NCBI GenBank assembly: GCA_900547195.1
Contig: URFQ01000028.1
Location: 1 to 27,751, forward strand
DNA from: an uncultured Butyricicoccus sp.
Lineage (GTDB): Bacteria > Bacillota > Clostridia > Oscillospirales > Butyricicoccaceae
Reading direction: 5' to 3'
DNA: 27,751 nt
Shown here: positions 14,746-22,503 of the stretch, in pieces
Numbering within the stretch: position 1 is the stretch's first letter
Layout of the letters: every line of letters starts with the position of its first letter
The notes under the pieces: generated by a model
Database searches by the model: none
What the model was told of the DNA's origin: nothing
Seen by the model: the letters and a program-made list of their open reading frames with translations, nothing else
Made by a program: the position numbers and the translations under genes

Positions 14746-15711
14746 ATGAGCTTTACTTTAATTGGAAAACACGAGAAGGACTCCCGCGCAAACCGTGACG
14801 GTTACGTAACCGCCATGCAGGAGCTGATGGCTGCGGATCCGAAGGTTTGCCACGTTGACTGCGACCTGTACAACTGCATTAACACGGCGAAGCTGGAGAA
14901 GGAATTCCCGAAGCAGACCTTCAACGCTGGTATCGCTGAGGCGGACGCAATGGGTATCGCTGCCGGCCTGACCGCGACCGGCCGCACTGTATTCATGCAC
15001 TCCTTCGGCTGCTTCTCTTCCCGCCGCGCATACGACCAGGCGTTCATGTCCTGCGCGTATGCAAAGCTGCCGGTTCATGTCCTGGGTTCTGACCCGGGCG
15101 TATGCGCTGCTTACAACGGCGGCACCCATATGCCGTTCGAGGATATGGCCCTGTACATGGCAATCCCGGAGGCAGTTGTCATCGATCCGACCGATTATGC
15201 CATGATTAACTGCCTGACCAAGAAGCTGGCCGCTTCCGGCAAGTTCTCCTTCATGCGCATGGTTCGTAAGGGCATCGTGAAGGTTTACGAGGACGGTTCC
15301 GACTTCGAGATCGGCAAGGGCGTTACCCTGAAGGAAGGCAAGGATGTTACCATCATCGCTTCCGGTATCATGGTAGACGAGGCTCTGAAGGCAGAGGAGA
15401 CTCTGGCTGCCGAGGGCATCTCTGCAAAGGTCATCGATATGTTTACCTGGAAGCCGATCGATGAAGAGCTGATCGTTGCTTCCGCCAAGGAGACCGGCGC
15501 AATCGTCACCGCGGAGAACCATCAGGTCAAGTGCGGCCTGGGTTCTGCGGTTGCACAGGTTGTTGCAAAGAACACCCCGGTACCGATGGAGATGGTCGGT
15601 GTTGAGGATCGTTTTGGCCAGGTTGGCGCGCAGAACTTCCTGCAGGAAGAGTACGGCCTGACCGCAGCGCACATTGTAGAAGCTGCAAAGAAGGCAATTT
15701 CCCGCAAGTAA
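14746..15711 (+). CDS. Transketolase, C-terminal subunit
   Basis: This 321-residue partner provides the Pyr and C-terminal domains. The cofactor-activating glutamate lies in FNAGIAEADAMGIAAGL. The substrate-binding region appears as YNGGTHMPFEDMALYMAIPE, keeping the histidine of the usual GPTHQP motif. The C-terminal regulatory-type domain runs from about residue 190, with DVTIIASGIMVDEALKA and AENHQVKCGLGSAVAQV. The start ATG 14746 has AAGGAGG at good spacing, 15 bases after the N-subunit stop. Both subunits would form the active heterotetramer. A strong terminator 16 bases after the stop ends the two-gene unit. Confidence 0.94.
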   Translation: MSFTLIGKHEKDSRANRDGYVTAMQELMAADPKVCHVDCDLYNCINTAKLEKEFPKQTFNAGIAEADAMGIAAGLTATGRTVFMHSFGCFSSRRAYDQAFMSCAYAKLPVHVLGSDPGVCAAYNGGTHMPFEDMALYMAIPEAVVIDPTDYAMINCLTKKLAASGKFSFMRMVRKGIVKVYEDGSDFEIGKGVTLKEGKDVTIIASGIMVDEALKAEETLAAEGISAKVIDMFTWKPIDEELIVASAKETGAIVTAENHQVKCGLGSAVAQVVAKNTPVPMEMVGVEDRFGQVGAQNFLQEEYGLTAAHIVEAAKKAISRK

Positions 15712-15727
15712 TTCCATGCTTTGATAG

Positions 15728-15761
15728 AAAAGCCCTCCGGATTTAATCTGGAGGGCTTTTT
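15728..15761 (+). terminator. Terminator of the transketolase unit
   Basis: A 13-bp stem (15728-15740 with 15748-15760, one G-U pair), 7-base loop, then TTTTT. The A-rich left arm may also help termination of the convergent minus-strand gene ending at 15774. Confidence 0.92.
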
Positions 15762-15773
15762 GTATGCGGGATA

Positions 15774-16292
15774 CTATTGCGGAAGGCATTTTTTGCAGGA
15801 CGTAAGCCCGGCGGCTTCCGCATCTGCCGCGCAGGCCCAATAGACACGGTTTTCTTCCGCAATCTTTTGGGCATAAGGACAGGACGCAAGATGGTACTTT
15901 TCGCTGTTTTTGCTGGAGAGAAAAGCGCCGCTGGTCAGCACGGGTTCCGGCGCTTCGACCACGGATATGGCAAAGGCAGGCGACTGCCTGCCATTCGCCT
16001 TGCAGGACAGCGAAGCACTGCCGGGGCTGCGGGCGGTAACCTGACATCGAATGCGTCCATTTTCTGCGGATTGAATTTCAATTTTTGCGACCGTATCCGC
16101 GGTGCTGTACACGGCCGCATCGGAAACGTCCTGCGCGTAAAACTCGATTTCAGCGATTTCTTCCACTGTCAGCTGCGGCGGTGGGGCGGAACTCAGCCGA
16201 ACGCGCCCGGCTTCCTGAAACTGCAGATGAAAAATCAGCCCAAACGCAATGAAAAGAAGCACAAACCAACAAAAAATAGATTGCTTTTTCAT
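15774..16292 (-). CDS. Membrane-anchored protein with Ada-like zinc motif at the C-terminus, function unknown
   Basis: The 172-residue product begins with a single hydrophobic helix (FCWFVLLFIAFGLIFHLQF), probably an uncleaved anchor or signal peptide. Residues about 45-115 look like a small beta-rich extracytoplasmic domain, similar in feel to bacterial Ig-like (Big2) repeats. The last 45 residues contain YHLASCPYAQKIAEENRVYW and ...EAAGLTSCKKCLPQ, matching the H-x3-C...C-x2-C arrangement of the Ada metal-binding domain, which also occurs at the ends of secreted nucleases and unknown surface proteins. Its ATG overlaps the stop of the upstream permease gene by 4 bases (ATGA), implying translational coupling. 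No function can be assigned with confidence. Confidence 0.8.
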   Translation of the reverse strand: MKKQSIFCWFVLLFIAFGLIFHLQFQEAGRVRLSSAPPPQLTVEEIAEIEFYAQDVSDAAVYSTADTVAKIEIQSAENGRIRCQVTARSPGSASLSCKANGRQSPAFAISVVEAPEPVLTSGAFLSSKNSEKYHLASCPYAQKIAEENRVYWACAADAEAAGLTSCKKCLPQ

Positions 16293-17611
16293 TTTTTGCG
16301 ATCCTGATTGGAAGGATGATCCACGCTGCGCGGCTTGCGTTTTTTATTCAGGGAAACACTGGTTTCCTCCGAGGGCTTTTCGGTTGGGAAGGGGACAGGC
16401 TGATGGGTGTCTGGATCAATGCAGTCCATACAAAAATAATCTGTGGTCTTAATGGGCAGGTTTTTGTCTGCGAGAGAGCGGTTGACCAGGCTGGTGATCA
16501 GGCTGTACAGCACCGCAAAGAACGGTACGCCGATGATCATCCCCACAAAGCCGAACAGGCCGCCAGCAATCAGGATGGCAAACATGACCCAGAAGCTGGA
16601 CAGGCCGGTTGAGTCGCCAAGGATTTTCGGCCCCAGGATATTGCCGTCAAACTGTTGCAGAATCAGGATGAAAATCACGAAATACAGGCATTTCAGCGGG
16701 CTGACCATCAATACGAGGAAGGAGCAGGGAATCGCGCCGATGAACGGCCCGAAAAATGGGATGAAGTTGGTAACGCCAATGATTACGCTGATCAGGACAA
16801 TATAGGGCATATTGAAAAAGCTCATAAACACAAAGGTGATCATGCCGATAATCAGCGAGTCAAGCAGTTTGCCGGTAATAAACCCGCCGAACACGCGATG
16901 GACAAAGCGGGTATTTTTGATAAACAGATTGGCGTGCTCGGTGCTGAAGATACTATATGCAATTTTTTTCGCCTGCGCGGAAAACAGATCCTTGCTGTTG
17001 AGCACATAGATGGCAATGATAATGCCGACAATCACGTTTTTCAGAATATTGACAGTGCCCATCAGGCTGCCGCCCATGACCTTGACCAGCGAAGGCAGCA
17101 TCGCGTCCTGGATCCATTTGACCGCCCAGCCGGAGAACTGGTTATAGACCTCCATGAGGCTATTCTTGATATCCGGGCTGGTGCGCAGGAATTCTTCGAG
17201 CCAGCCGGAAATCTTCGAGGGATAGTCCTGCATGCTGTAGGTCAGGCCGATGATGCTGGTCGCGAGCTGCGGCAGCACCATGTAAAGCAGCGCCGAAACC
17301 AGCAGGATCAGCAGCATGACGCTGGCAATACTGGAAAGCATTTTCGCCCAACCCTCGGCGCGCCGTTTGGACCGGAATATCCGCACGAGCAGCGGGCGCA
17401 GCTTTTTTACCAGCGAGTTGTAGATTGGAAGCAGGAAATAGGCAACGGTTGCGCCGTAAATAAACGGTTTGAGGATGCCGATAAAGCTGCTGATGGCGGA
17501 AGCCAACCCCTGCATTTTAAAAATGGAAAAGAAAAAGCAGATGCTGGCCACGATTACAATAAATGCAGTCAGCCCCCATTTGAAATAGGGGCTGTGAAAG
17601 GATTTTTTCAT
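16289..17611 (-). CDS. AI-2E family transporter (TqsA/YtvI-type permease)
   Basis: This 440-residue polytopic membrane protein fits the AI-2E (UPF0118) family: N-terminal hydrophobic helices (WGLTAFIVIVASICFFFSIF, FIYGATVAYFLLPIYN), a soluble middle segment, and the conserved C-terminal core with SVIIGVTNFIPFFGPFIGAI and LIAGGLFGFVGMIIGVPFFA. About eight membrane segments are visible. Members export autoinducer-2 or other small solutes, or act as cation/proton antiporters; the substrate is not predictable. The C-terminal tail after the last helix is hydrophilic and basic (NKKRKP, NQDRKK). ATG 17611 has GGAGGAGAAGG upstream. It overlaps the Ada-like gene downstream by 4 bases. No clear promoter is seen in the 74-base gap after the preceding terminator. 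Confidence 0.92.
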   Translation of the reverse strand: MKKSFHSPYFKWGLTAFIVIVASICFFFSIFKMQGLASAISSFIGILKPFIYGATVAYFLLPIYNSLVKKLRPLLVRIFRSKRRAEGWAKMLSSIASVMLLILLVSALLYMVLPQLATSIIGLTYSMQDYPSKISGWLEEFLRTSPDIKNSLMEVYNQFSGWAVKWIQDAMLPSLVKVMGGSLMGTVNILKNVIVGIIIAIYVLNSKDLFSAQAKKIAYSIFSTEHANLFIKNTRFVHRVFGGFITGKLLDSLIIGMITFVFMSFFNMPYIVLISVIIGVTNFIPFFGPFIGAIPCSFLVLMVSPLKCLYFVIFILILQQFDGNILGPKILGDSTGLSSFWVMFAILIAGGLFGFVGMIIGVPFFAVLYSLITSLVNRSLADKNLPIKTTDYFCMDCIDPDTHQPVPFPTEKPSEETSVSLNKKRKPRSVDHPSNQDRKK

Positions 17612-17640
17612 TCCTTCTCCTCCGGAAATTGATTTGGCGA

Positions 17641-17677
17641 GAAAAACCGCCGATGCGGATGGGGTGCATCAGCGGTT
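17641..17677 (-). terminator. Terminator after the DUF2461-exonuclease-membrane protein unit
   Basis: Minus strand: a 12-bp stem (17666-17677 with 17645-17656, one G-U pair), 9-base loop, then GTTTTTC. It is 9 bases after the small membrane protein stop. Confidence 0.85.
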
Positions 17678-17685
17678 CCCTGAGA

Positions 17686-18024
17686 TCAGTCGTCCGCGTC
17701 GCGCAGGAACAGACGCCAGATCAGATAAATGCAGGATGCAACAAAACTCAGCAAGACAAACACGCGGAAACGTTTAAAAAACCTGGAAAACTGAGCGCCC
17801 AGCCAAACGCCCAGGCTGAGCAGGCACACTTTGAAGACCGCGAAATCCAGCATGGAAAAACCGCGCGCCTTTTCCATGGAGCCGCTCAGCAGGTCATCTG
17901 CGCGGGCCGCCAGTTCACCGGCGTATGATTTGATCGCAGCCGCCTGCGCGGCGATGGCGTTTCGGTCAATGCGGGATGGATCGAGGTAGGTGCGGGCCGC
18001 GGACAAGTACTTACAGCATTTCAT
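17686..18024 (-). CDS. Small membrane protein, function unknown
   Basis: The likely product has 112 residues from ATG 18024, preceded by AAAGGAG; upstream in-frame codons to 18099 lie inside the exonuclease gene and are rejected. The N-terminal half is a helical soluble segment (IAAQAAAIKSYAGELAARAD), the C-terminal half has two hydrophobic helices (FAVFKVCLLSLGVWLGAQF and FVLLSFVASCIYLIWRLF). The DFAVFKVCLLSLGVWLG stretch resembles the small Clostridia proteins often labelled 'permease of phosphate ABC transporter', a label that says little about function. The start overlaps the exonuclease stop by 4 bases (ATGA), so it is translationally coupled to that gene. Confidence 0.78.
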   Translation of the reverse strand: MKCCKYLSAARTYLDPSRIDRNAIAAQAAAIKSYAGELAARADDLLSGSMEKARGFSMLDFAVFKVCLLSLGVWLGAQFSRFFKRFRVFVLLSFVASCIYLIWRLFLRDADD

Positions 18025-18674
18025 AATGATCGCTCCTTTACAGATCGTTTCGGTTGGCAGGATTGCCGGGAAGGGGCATTTTGTTTGGCGCTGCTGCACG
18101 ACAGGCAGCCGGTTGGGCTGATTTCGCCCAGGCGGATGCCCAAACGTTCGGCAAGCGCTTCCACAGTGGCGCAGCCGGTTTCCAGAAGGGCCTGCCGCAG
18201 GATGAGACCGCAGGCATGCGCGTCCGAGCCGGCCTCATGGTGGTTGAGCGGGATGTGCAGGGCGGAGGAAACGGTATCCAGTTTGTGGTTTTCCAATTCG
18301 GGCCATAGTTTCTGCGAGACCTTGACCGTGCAGATATAACGGCAGCGGGGCAGGGGCAGCCCGTAAAATTCCAGACATTTGCGCAGCACGGCGGTGTCGA
18401 ACATGGCGTTGTGGCACACCAGGATGCGCCCGTCAATATCGCCCCGCAGCTCAGGCCATAGGCCGGCAAAATCAGGTTCGTTTTCAACCATGCTGCGTCG
18501 GATGCCGTGGATTTTAATATTGTACCAATGGAATGCGCCAACCGACTCAGGCGGGCGAATCAGACGCACATACCGGCGGACGGGCTGGTTTCCTTTGAAC
18601 ACCGACACGCCGATCGAGCATGCACTGGTATAGTATGCATTGCCGGTCTCAAAATCAATCGCAGTATAGTTCAT
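18021..18674 (-). CDS. DnaQ-like DEDDh 3'-5' exonuclease
   Basis: The 217-residue protein has the DEDDh nuclease core of the DNA polymerase III epsilon-subunit family: Asp7 and Glu9 in AIDFETG, the second aspartate in VCHNAMFDTAVL, and the His/Asp pair in HHEAGSDAHACG. The core fills about residues 1-170. The remaining 45 residues are not nuclease-like and contain CLSCSS and a basic end (SCQPKRSVKERSL). It is too short and lacks partners for a replicative proofreader; a stand-alone exonuclease acting on DNA or RNA is most likely. It overlaps both neighbours by 4 bases, ATGA at 18671-18674 and at 18021-18024, so all three genes are probably translated in series. Confidence 0.92.
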   Translation of the reverse strand: MNYTAIDFETGNAYYTSACSIGVSVFKGNQPVRRYVRLIRPPESVGAFHWYNIKIHGIRRSMVENEPDFAGLWPELRGDIDGRILVCHNAMFDTAVLRKCLEFYGLPLPRCRYICTVKVSQKLWPELENHKLDTVSSALHIPLNHHEAGSDAHACGLILRQALLETGCATVEALAERLGIRLGEISPTGCLSCSSAKQNAPSRQSCQPKRSVKERSL

Positions 18675-19372
18675 TGGTCACCTCCGCTGCGCGCCCGCTC
18701 GCGCAGCGCGCACAGAAAGCGGTAGAAGGGCGCGATTTGCTGCATTTGCTCCAGCATGGGTTCGACGAATGAACCGTCCCACAAAGGGGAGAAGTCGTCG
18801 TATTCGGCAAACTGAAGGCCGATGTTTTTGCGGTTCAACCAGGGCTGGTAGGGTTCCAGTGCATCCGGAAAACGCGGACGCTTGTAGGCGTCGCCCTCCA
18901 GAGCAAAGGGTTTGGCGCGCCCGGCGGCGCGGTATGCATCCAAAAACAGCTTATCTTCTGTGAGGATCAGCTCGCGCGCCACAGCCATTTCGCCCGGCCC
19001 ATAGCCGCCGAAGCAGCCGTAACCCCAGTAATCGGGCGATACCTCCATGTAGTAGAAGGGGACGGCTTCGTGCTGCTCGCGCGGACGGCGGAAAAACAGC
19101 CACAGGTTCGCGCGGTACAGGGTTTTGTCCTTGGTATAGCGGGTATCGCGGCGGACGCGGGACACCATGCGCGACGGGATGGTGACAAACAGCGGGTCGA
19201 TTTCCAGCATGGCGGGCGCCATACGCAGGCACAGCGCCTGGAACGGCTCCAGCGCGTCGCGGCGGATCGTGTCCTTGTGGGCTTCATAAAAGTCCTTGCT
19301 GTTCATCAGGCGGTTTTTTATCAGCAGATCCAGGCCCTCGGGCTTGAATCCGGTAAATGCGATGTCTTTCAT
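18671..19372 (-). CDS. DUF2461 family protein
   Basis: The protein matches what I know of DUF2461: FTGFKPEGLDLLIKNRLMNS then DFYEAHKD near the N-terminus, followed by SRVRRDTRYTKDKTLYRANL (family 'R..RD.RFskDKsPYK.n') and a YYMEVSPDYWGYGCFGGYG segment. It would have 233 residues from ATG 19372; an ATG at 19396 gives 241 but would lie only about 8 bases from the predicted transcription start and has no ribosome site, while AAGGAAG precedes 19372 at a long 13-base spacing. The start is therefore uncertain. The biochemical role of the family is unknown. It is first in a three-gene coupled unit with a DEDDh exonuclease. Confidence 0.88.
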   Translation of the reverse strand: MKDIAFTGFKPEGLDLLIKNRLMNSKDFYEAHKDTIRRDALEPFQALCLRMAPAMLEIDPLFVTIPSRMVSRVRRDTRYTKDKTLYRANLWLFFRRPREQHEAVPFYYMEVSPDYWGYGCFGGYGPGEMAVARELILTEDKLFLDAYRAAGRAKPFALEGDAYKRPRFPDALEPYQPWLNRKNIGLQFAEYDDFSPLWDGSFVEPMLEQMQQIAPFYRFLCALRERARSGGDQ

Positions 19373-19410
19373 CGGTATCTGGAATCTTCCTTCCATGGAA
19401 TTCTATCTTT

Positions 19411-19439
19411 ATTGTATCCTGTTTTCCGGGCCTTCGCAA
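19411..19439 (-). promoter_or_regulatory. Putative promoter of the DUF2461-exonuclease unit
   Basis: Minus strand: -35 TTGCGA (19434-19439), 17-base spacer, -10 TACAAT (19411-19416). Confidence 0.6.
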
Positions 19440-19482
19440 TAGGGATTGCAAAACAATGGTTTCCTTTGGCCGGAAAATCGTG

Positions 19483-19577
19483 TATAATGGGTCTATCAAG
19501 CCTCTGGGGCTTGTAAAGCTGCAAAAATTTCCGGGTTTTCCGGACCGCATTTTATAAAAAGGCAGGAGGCCGTATTT
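19483..19577 (+). promoter_or_regulatory. -10 element and leader of the Lrp/AsnC gene
   Basis: A perfect TATAAT at 19483-19488 lacks a good -35 at 17 bases (TTTCCT at 19460-19465), so it may be activator-dependent. The leader of about 80 bases can form two small hairpins, CAAGCC/GGCTTG (19498-19514) and TCCGG/CCGGA (19530-19544). No known riboswitch pattern was recognised. Confidence 0.45.
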
Positions 19578-20069
19578 ATGAAGTACAAAGATCAGATTCT
19601 CGCCCTGCTGGATCAGGACGCACGCCTGACCGCCGCCCAGATCGCCCGTATGCTGGACGCGCCGGAAGAAGAAATCATCGCCGCGATCCGCGAGCTGGAG
19701 CGCATGGGCGTGATCCTTGGCTACAAGGCCATGATCGACTGGGATAAAACCGAACAGGAAAGCGTCACCGCCCAGATTGAGGTCCGTATCACCCCGCAGA
19801 AGGGCATGGGCTTTGACGAAGTGGCGCGCCAGATTTGCTCGCATCCGCAGGTGCAGGCGGCCTATCTCATGTCGGGCGGCTTTGACCTGACCATTATCAT
19901 CACGGGCAAGACGTTGCGCGAAATTTCGCAGTTTGTCTCCGAGAACCTTGCGCCGATGGAGAGCGTCATTTCGACCGCCACCCACTTTATCCTCAAAAAA
20001 TACAAGGATCAGGGCGTGGAATATGACCCGTCGAAGGCGGATACAAGAGAGGTAATGATGGCATGGTAA
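19578..20069 (+). CDS. Lrp/AsnC family transcriptional regulator
   Basis: The 163-residue protein has the Lrp/AsnC layout: an N-terminal winged HTH (QILALLDQDARLTAAQIARM then AAIRELERMGVILGYKAMID) and a C-terminal RAM (ACT-like) domain, which binds amino acids and mediates oligomerisation (VTAQIEVRITPQKG, AAYLMSGGFDLTIIITGKTL). The start ATG 19578 follows AGGAGG at 8 bases. Its last 7 bases overlap the start of the aminotransferase gene, so the two are translated together and the regulator probably senses a substrate or product of that enzyme; this is inference from linkage. The pairing of an Lrp-type regulator with a class I aminotransferase recurs in Firmicutes. Confidence 0.94.
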   Translation: MKYKDQILALLDQDARLTAAQIARMLDAPEEEIIAAIRELERMGVILGYKAMIDWDKTEQESVTAQIEVRITPQKGMGFDEVARQICSHPQVQAAYLMSGGFDLTIIITGKTLREISQFVSENLAPMESVISTATHFILKKYKDQGVEYDPSKADTREVMMAW

Positions 20070-21238
20070 ACTACGACCAGCTGTTGTCCGAGCGGGTCAA
20101 AATCGTAAAACCATCGGGGATTCGGAAGTTTTTCGATATTGTCGCTACGATGGAGGGCGCGATTTCGCTCGGCGTGGGGGAGCCGGATTTCGAAACCCCA
20201 TGGCAAATCCGCCGCGCGGGCATCACCTCGCTCGAAAAAGGCAAGACGTTCTATACCTCCAACTGGGGCCTTGCCGAACTGCGCGCTGAGATCGCCGGGA
20301 ACATCGAGCGCAAATACGGCCTCAGCTATGACCCACAGAAGGAAATTCTGGTGACGGTCGGCGGCAGCGAAGCCATTGATAACGCCTTCCGCGCGTTTGT
20401 AGGCCCGGGCGACGAGGTGCTGATCCCTGAGCCGTCATTTGTATGCTACACCCCGCTCACCATCCTGACCGGCGGCACGCCTGTGCCGCTCAAAACCGTC
20501 CACGAAGATCAGTTCAAGGTGACGCCTGAGCGGCTGCGCGCCGCGATTACGCCGCGCACCAAAATGCTTGTGCTGCCGTTCCCAAATAACCCGACCGGCG
20601 CGATTATGACGCGCGGGGAGCTGGAAGCCATCGCGGAAGTGCTGCGGGATACCAACATCCTGGTGCTGAGCGACGAGATTTACTGCGACCTGACCTATCA
20701 GGGCGAGCACGTCTGTTTTGCGGAAATTGACGGGATGAAGGAGCGCACGATTGTGGTCGGCGGCTTCTCCAAGTCCTATGCGATGACCGGCTGGCGCCTT
20801 GGATGGGCCATGGGCCCGCGCGAGATGATGGCGCCCATCTGCAAAATCCATCAGTTCGGCATCATGTCCGCGCCCACAACCGCGCAGTTTGCGGGCATTG
20901 AGGCCATGCGCACCGGCGAGGACGACGTGCAGCGCATGAAAATGCAGTACGACCTGCGCCGCCGCTATCTGGTCGGCGAGCTGCGCGATATGGGGCTGGA
21001 GTGCTTTGAGCCGCTCGGCGCGTTCTATGTATTTCCGTCCATCCGCTCGACCGGCCTGTCTTCCGAGGAGTTTGCAAGCCGCCTGCTGGCCGATCAGAAG
21101 GTCGCCGTCGTTCCGGGCAATGCCTTTGGCGAGAGCGGCGAGGGGCATGTGCGCATTTCGTATTCTTATTCCATGGCGCATCTGCGCGAGGCGATGAGCC
21201 GCATGCGCGCGTTTTTGGAGAAATTGAAGCAAGAGTGA
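20063..21238 (+). CDS. Pyridoxal-phosphate-dependent aminotransferase, class I/II
   Basis: The 391-residue enzyme has the fold-type I aminotransferase landmarks: GEPDFETPWQIRRAG near the N-terminus, YTSNWGLAELRAEIA, VTVGGSEAIDNAFRAFVGPG in the cofactor phosphate region, LPFPNNPTGA, SDEIYCDLTY with the aspartate that pairs with the pyridine nitrogen, and the Schiff-base Lys237 in GGFSKSYAMTGWRLGW. A C-terminal arginine in EGHVRISYS binds the substrate carboxylate. This is the aspartate/aromatic (PatA/AraT-like) subgroup, but the true amino donor cannot be read from sequence. ATG 20063 overlaps the regulator gene by 7 bases with GAGAGG upstream. tgt follows after 15 bases. Confidence 0.95.
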   Translation: MVNYDQLLSERVKIVKPSGIRKFFDIVATMEGAISLGVGEPDFETPWQIRRAGITSLEKGKTFYTSNWGLAELRAEIAGNIERKYGLSYDPQKEILVTVGGSEAIDNAFRAFVGPGDEVLIPEPSFVCYTPLTILTGGTPVPLKTVHEDQFKVTPERLRAAITPRTKMLVLPFPNNPTGAIMTRGELEAIAEVLRDTNILVLSDEIYCDLTYQGEHVCFAEIDGMKERTIVVGGFSKSYAMTGWRLGWAMGPREMMAPICKIHQFGIMSAPTTAQFAGIEAMRTGEDDVQRMKMQYDLRRRYLVGELRDMGLECFEPLGAFYVFPSIRSTGLSSEEFASRLLADQKVAVVPGNAFGESGEGHVRISYSYSMAHLREAMSRMRAFLEKLKQE

Positions 21239-21253
21239 GGAAAATTAGTTTTT

Positions 21254-22396
21254 ATGGACGTTGGTACGTTTGAAATTTTGAAAACCGAGGCAAAGGCGCG
21301 GCGCGGCGCGTTCCAGACCGCGCACGGCACGGTGCAGACCCCGGTGTTTATGAATGTGGGCACCGCGGGCGCGATCAAGGGCGCCGTGGATGCGTTTGAC
21401 CTCAAGGAGCTGGGCTGTCAGGTCGAGCTGTCGAACACGTATCACCTGCATGTCCGTCCGGGCGATGCGATTGTGCGCCAGATGGGCGGCTTGCACGAAT
21501 TCATGCGCTGGGATGGCCCGATGCTGACAGACAGCGGCGGATTCCAGGTGTTTTCGCTTGCGTCGCTGCGCAAGATCAAGGAGGAGGGCGTGTTTTTTAA
21601 TTCCCATGTGGACGGCCGCAAGATCTTTATGGGGCCGGAAGAAAGCATGCGCATCCAGTCCAACCTCGGTTCCGACATCGCCATGGCGTTTGACGAATGC
21701 GTGGAGAACCCCGCGCCGTATGATTATGTGAAAGCGTCCTGCGCGCGCACGACCCGCTGGCTCGCGCGCTGCAAAAAAGAGATGGCGCGCCTCAACAGCC
21801 TGCCCGACACGGTCAACCCGCAGCAGATGCTGTTCGGCATCAATCAGGGCGGCACCTATGACGACCTGCGCATTCAGCATATGAAGGACATTGCAGAACT
21901 GGATCTTCCCGGCTACGCCATCGGCGGCCTTGCGGTCGGCGAGAGCACGGAAACCATGTACCACATCCTCGATGAGGTACTGCCGCATGCGCCTGCGCAC
22001 AAGCCGCGTTACCTGATGGGCGTGGGGACGCCGTCCAACATCATCGAGGGCGTGGCCCGCGGGGTGGACTTTTTTGACTGCGTCATGCCGACGCGCAACG
22101 CGCGCCACGGCCATTTGTTCACTTGGGACGGCATCCTGAACATCCATAACGCCAAGTACCAGACCGACGGCCGCCCGATTGAGGAAGGCTGCCAGTGCCC
22201 GACCTGCCGCCGGTTCAGCCGCGCTTATGTGCGCCATTTGCTCAAGGCCGGGGAAATGTTGTCGCAGCGCCTGCTGGTGCAGCATAATCTATGGTTTTAT
22301 AACAACCTCATGGTCAAAATCCGCGAGGCAATTGATCACGGCACATTTGCGGAGTTCCGCGCCCAATACAGCGAGCGGCTGGCCAAACGCATTTGA
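21254..22396 (+). CDS. tgt: tRNA-guanine(34) transglycosylase
   Basis: Tgt exchanges guanine-34 for the queuosine precursor preQ1 in tRNAs with a GUN anticodon. The 380-residue length is normal. Visible are the TIM-barrel start TAHGTVQTPVFMNVGTAG, Asp93 in LTDSGGFQVFS, the nucleophile Asp275 in DFFDCVMPTRNARHG, and the zinc site CQCPTC with a further histidine in LLVQHNLWFY. The start ATG 21254 has only GAGG at a long spacing, so translation may depend on the aminotransferase upstream, whose stop is 15 bases away. queA is not in the window. A strong terminator follows. Confidence 0.97.
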   Translation: MDVGTFEILKTEAKARRGAFQTAHGTVQTPVFMNVGTAGAIKGAVDAFDLKELGCQVELSNTYHLHVRPGDAIVRQMGGLHEFMRWDGPMLTDSGGFQVFSLASLRKIKEEGVFFNSHVDGRKIFMGPEESMRIQSNLGSDIAMAFDECVENPAPYDYVKASCARTTRWLARCKKEMARLNSLPDTVNPQQMLFGINQGGTYDDLRIQHMKDIAELDLPGYAIGGLAVGESTETMYHILDEVLPHAPAHKPRYLMGVGTPSNIIEGVARGVDFFDCVMPTRNARHGHLFTWDGILNIHNAKYQTDGRPIEEGCQCPTCRRFSRAYVRHLLKAGEMLSQRLLVQHNLWFYNNLMVKIREAIDHGTFAEFRAQYSERLAKRI

Positions 22397-22408
22397 CAGC
22401 CGGTTCGC

Positions 22409-22438
22409 AAACGGCGTGAGCATGCTCATGCCGTTTTT
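22409..22438 (+). terminator. Terminator after tgt
   Basis: A 12-bp stem (22409-22420 with 22425-22436, one G-U pair), CATG loop, then T residues. Confidence 0.88.
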
Positions 22439-22503
22439 GCGTCTGTTTTCCGGCTTGCCCGCATACAGTGGAAGGAGATTACTGGAAAAGGACGGGCGGC
22501 ATT

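Noticed and set aside
13879..15711. The two transketolase genes as one gene broken by a frameshift.
   Set aside because: Each half has its own ribosome site and start, and the boundary is between domains. Two-subunit transketolases of these sizes are an established form.
17686..19396. The nuclease-containing coupled unit as a defence or toxin-antitoxin system.
   Set aside because: The exonuclease is an ordinary DnaQ-like type. There are no sensor, ATPase, effector or mobile-element genes nearby.
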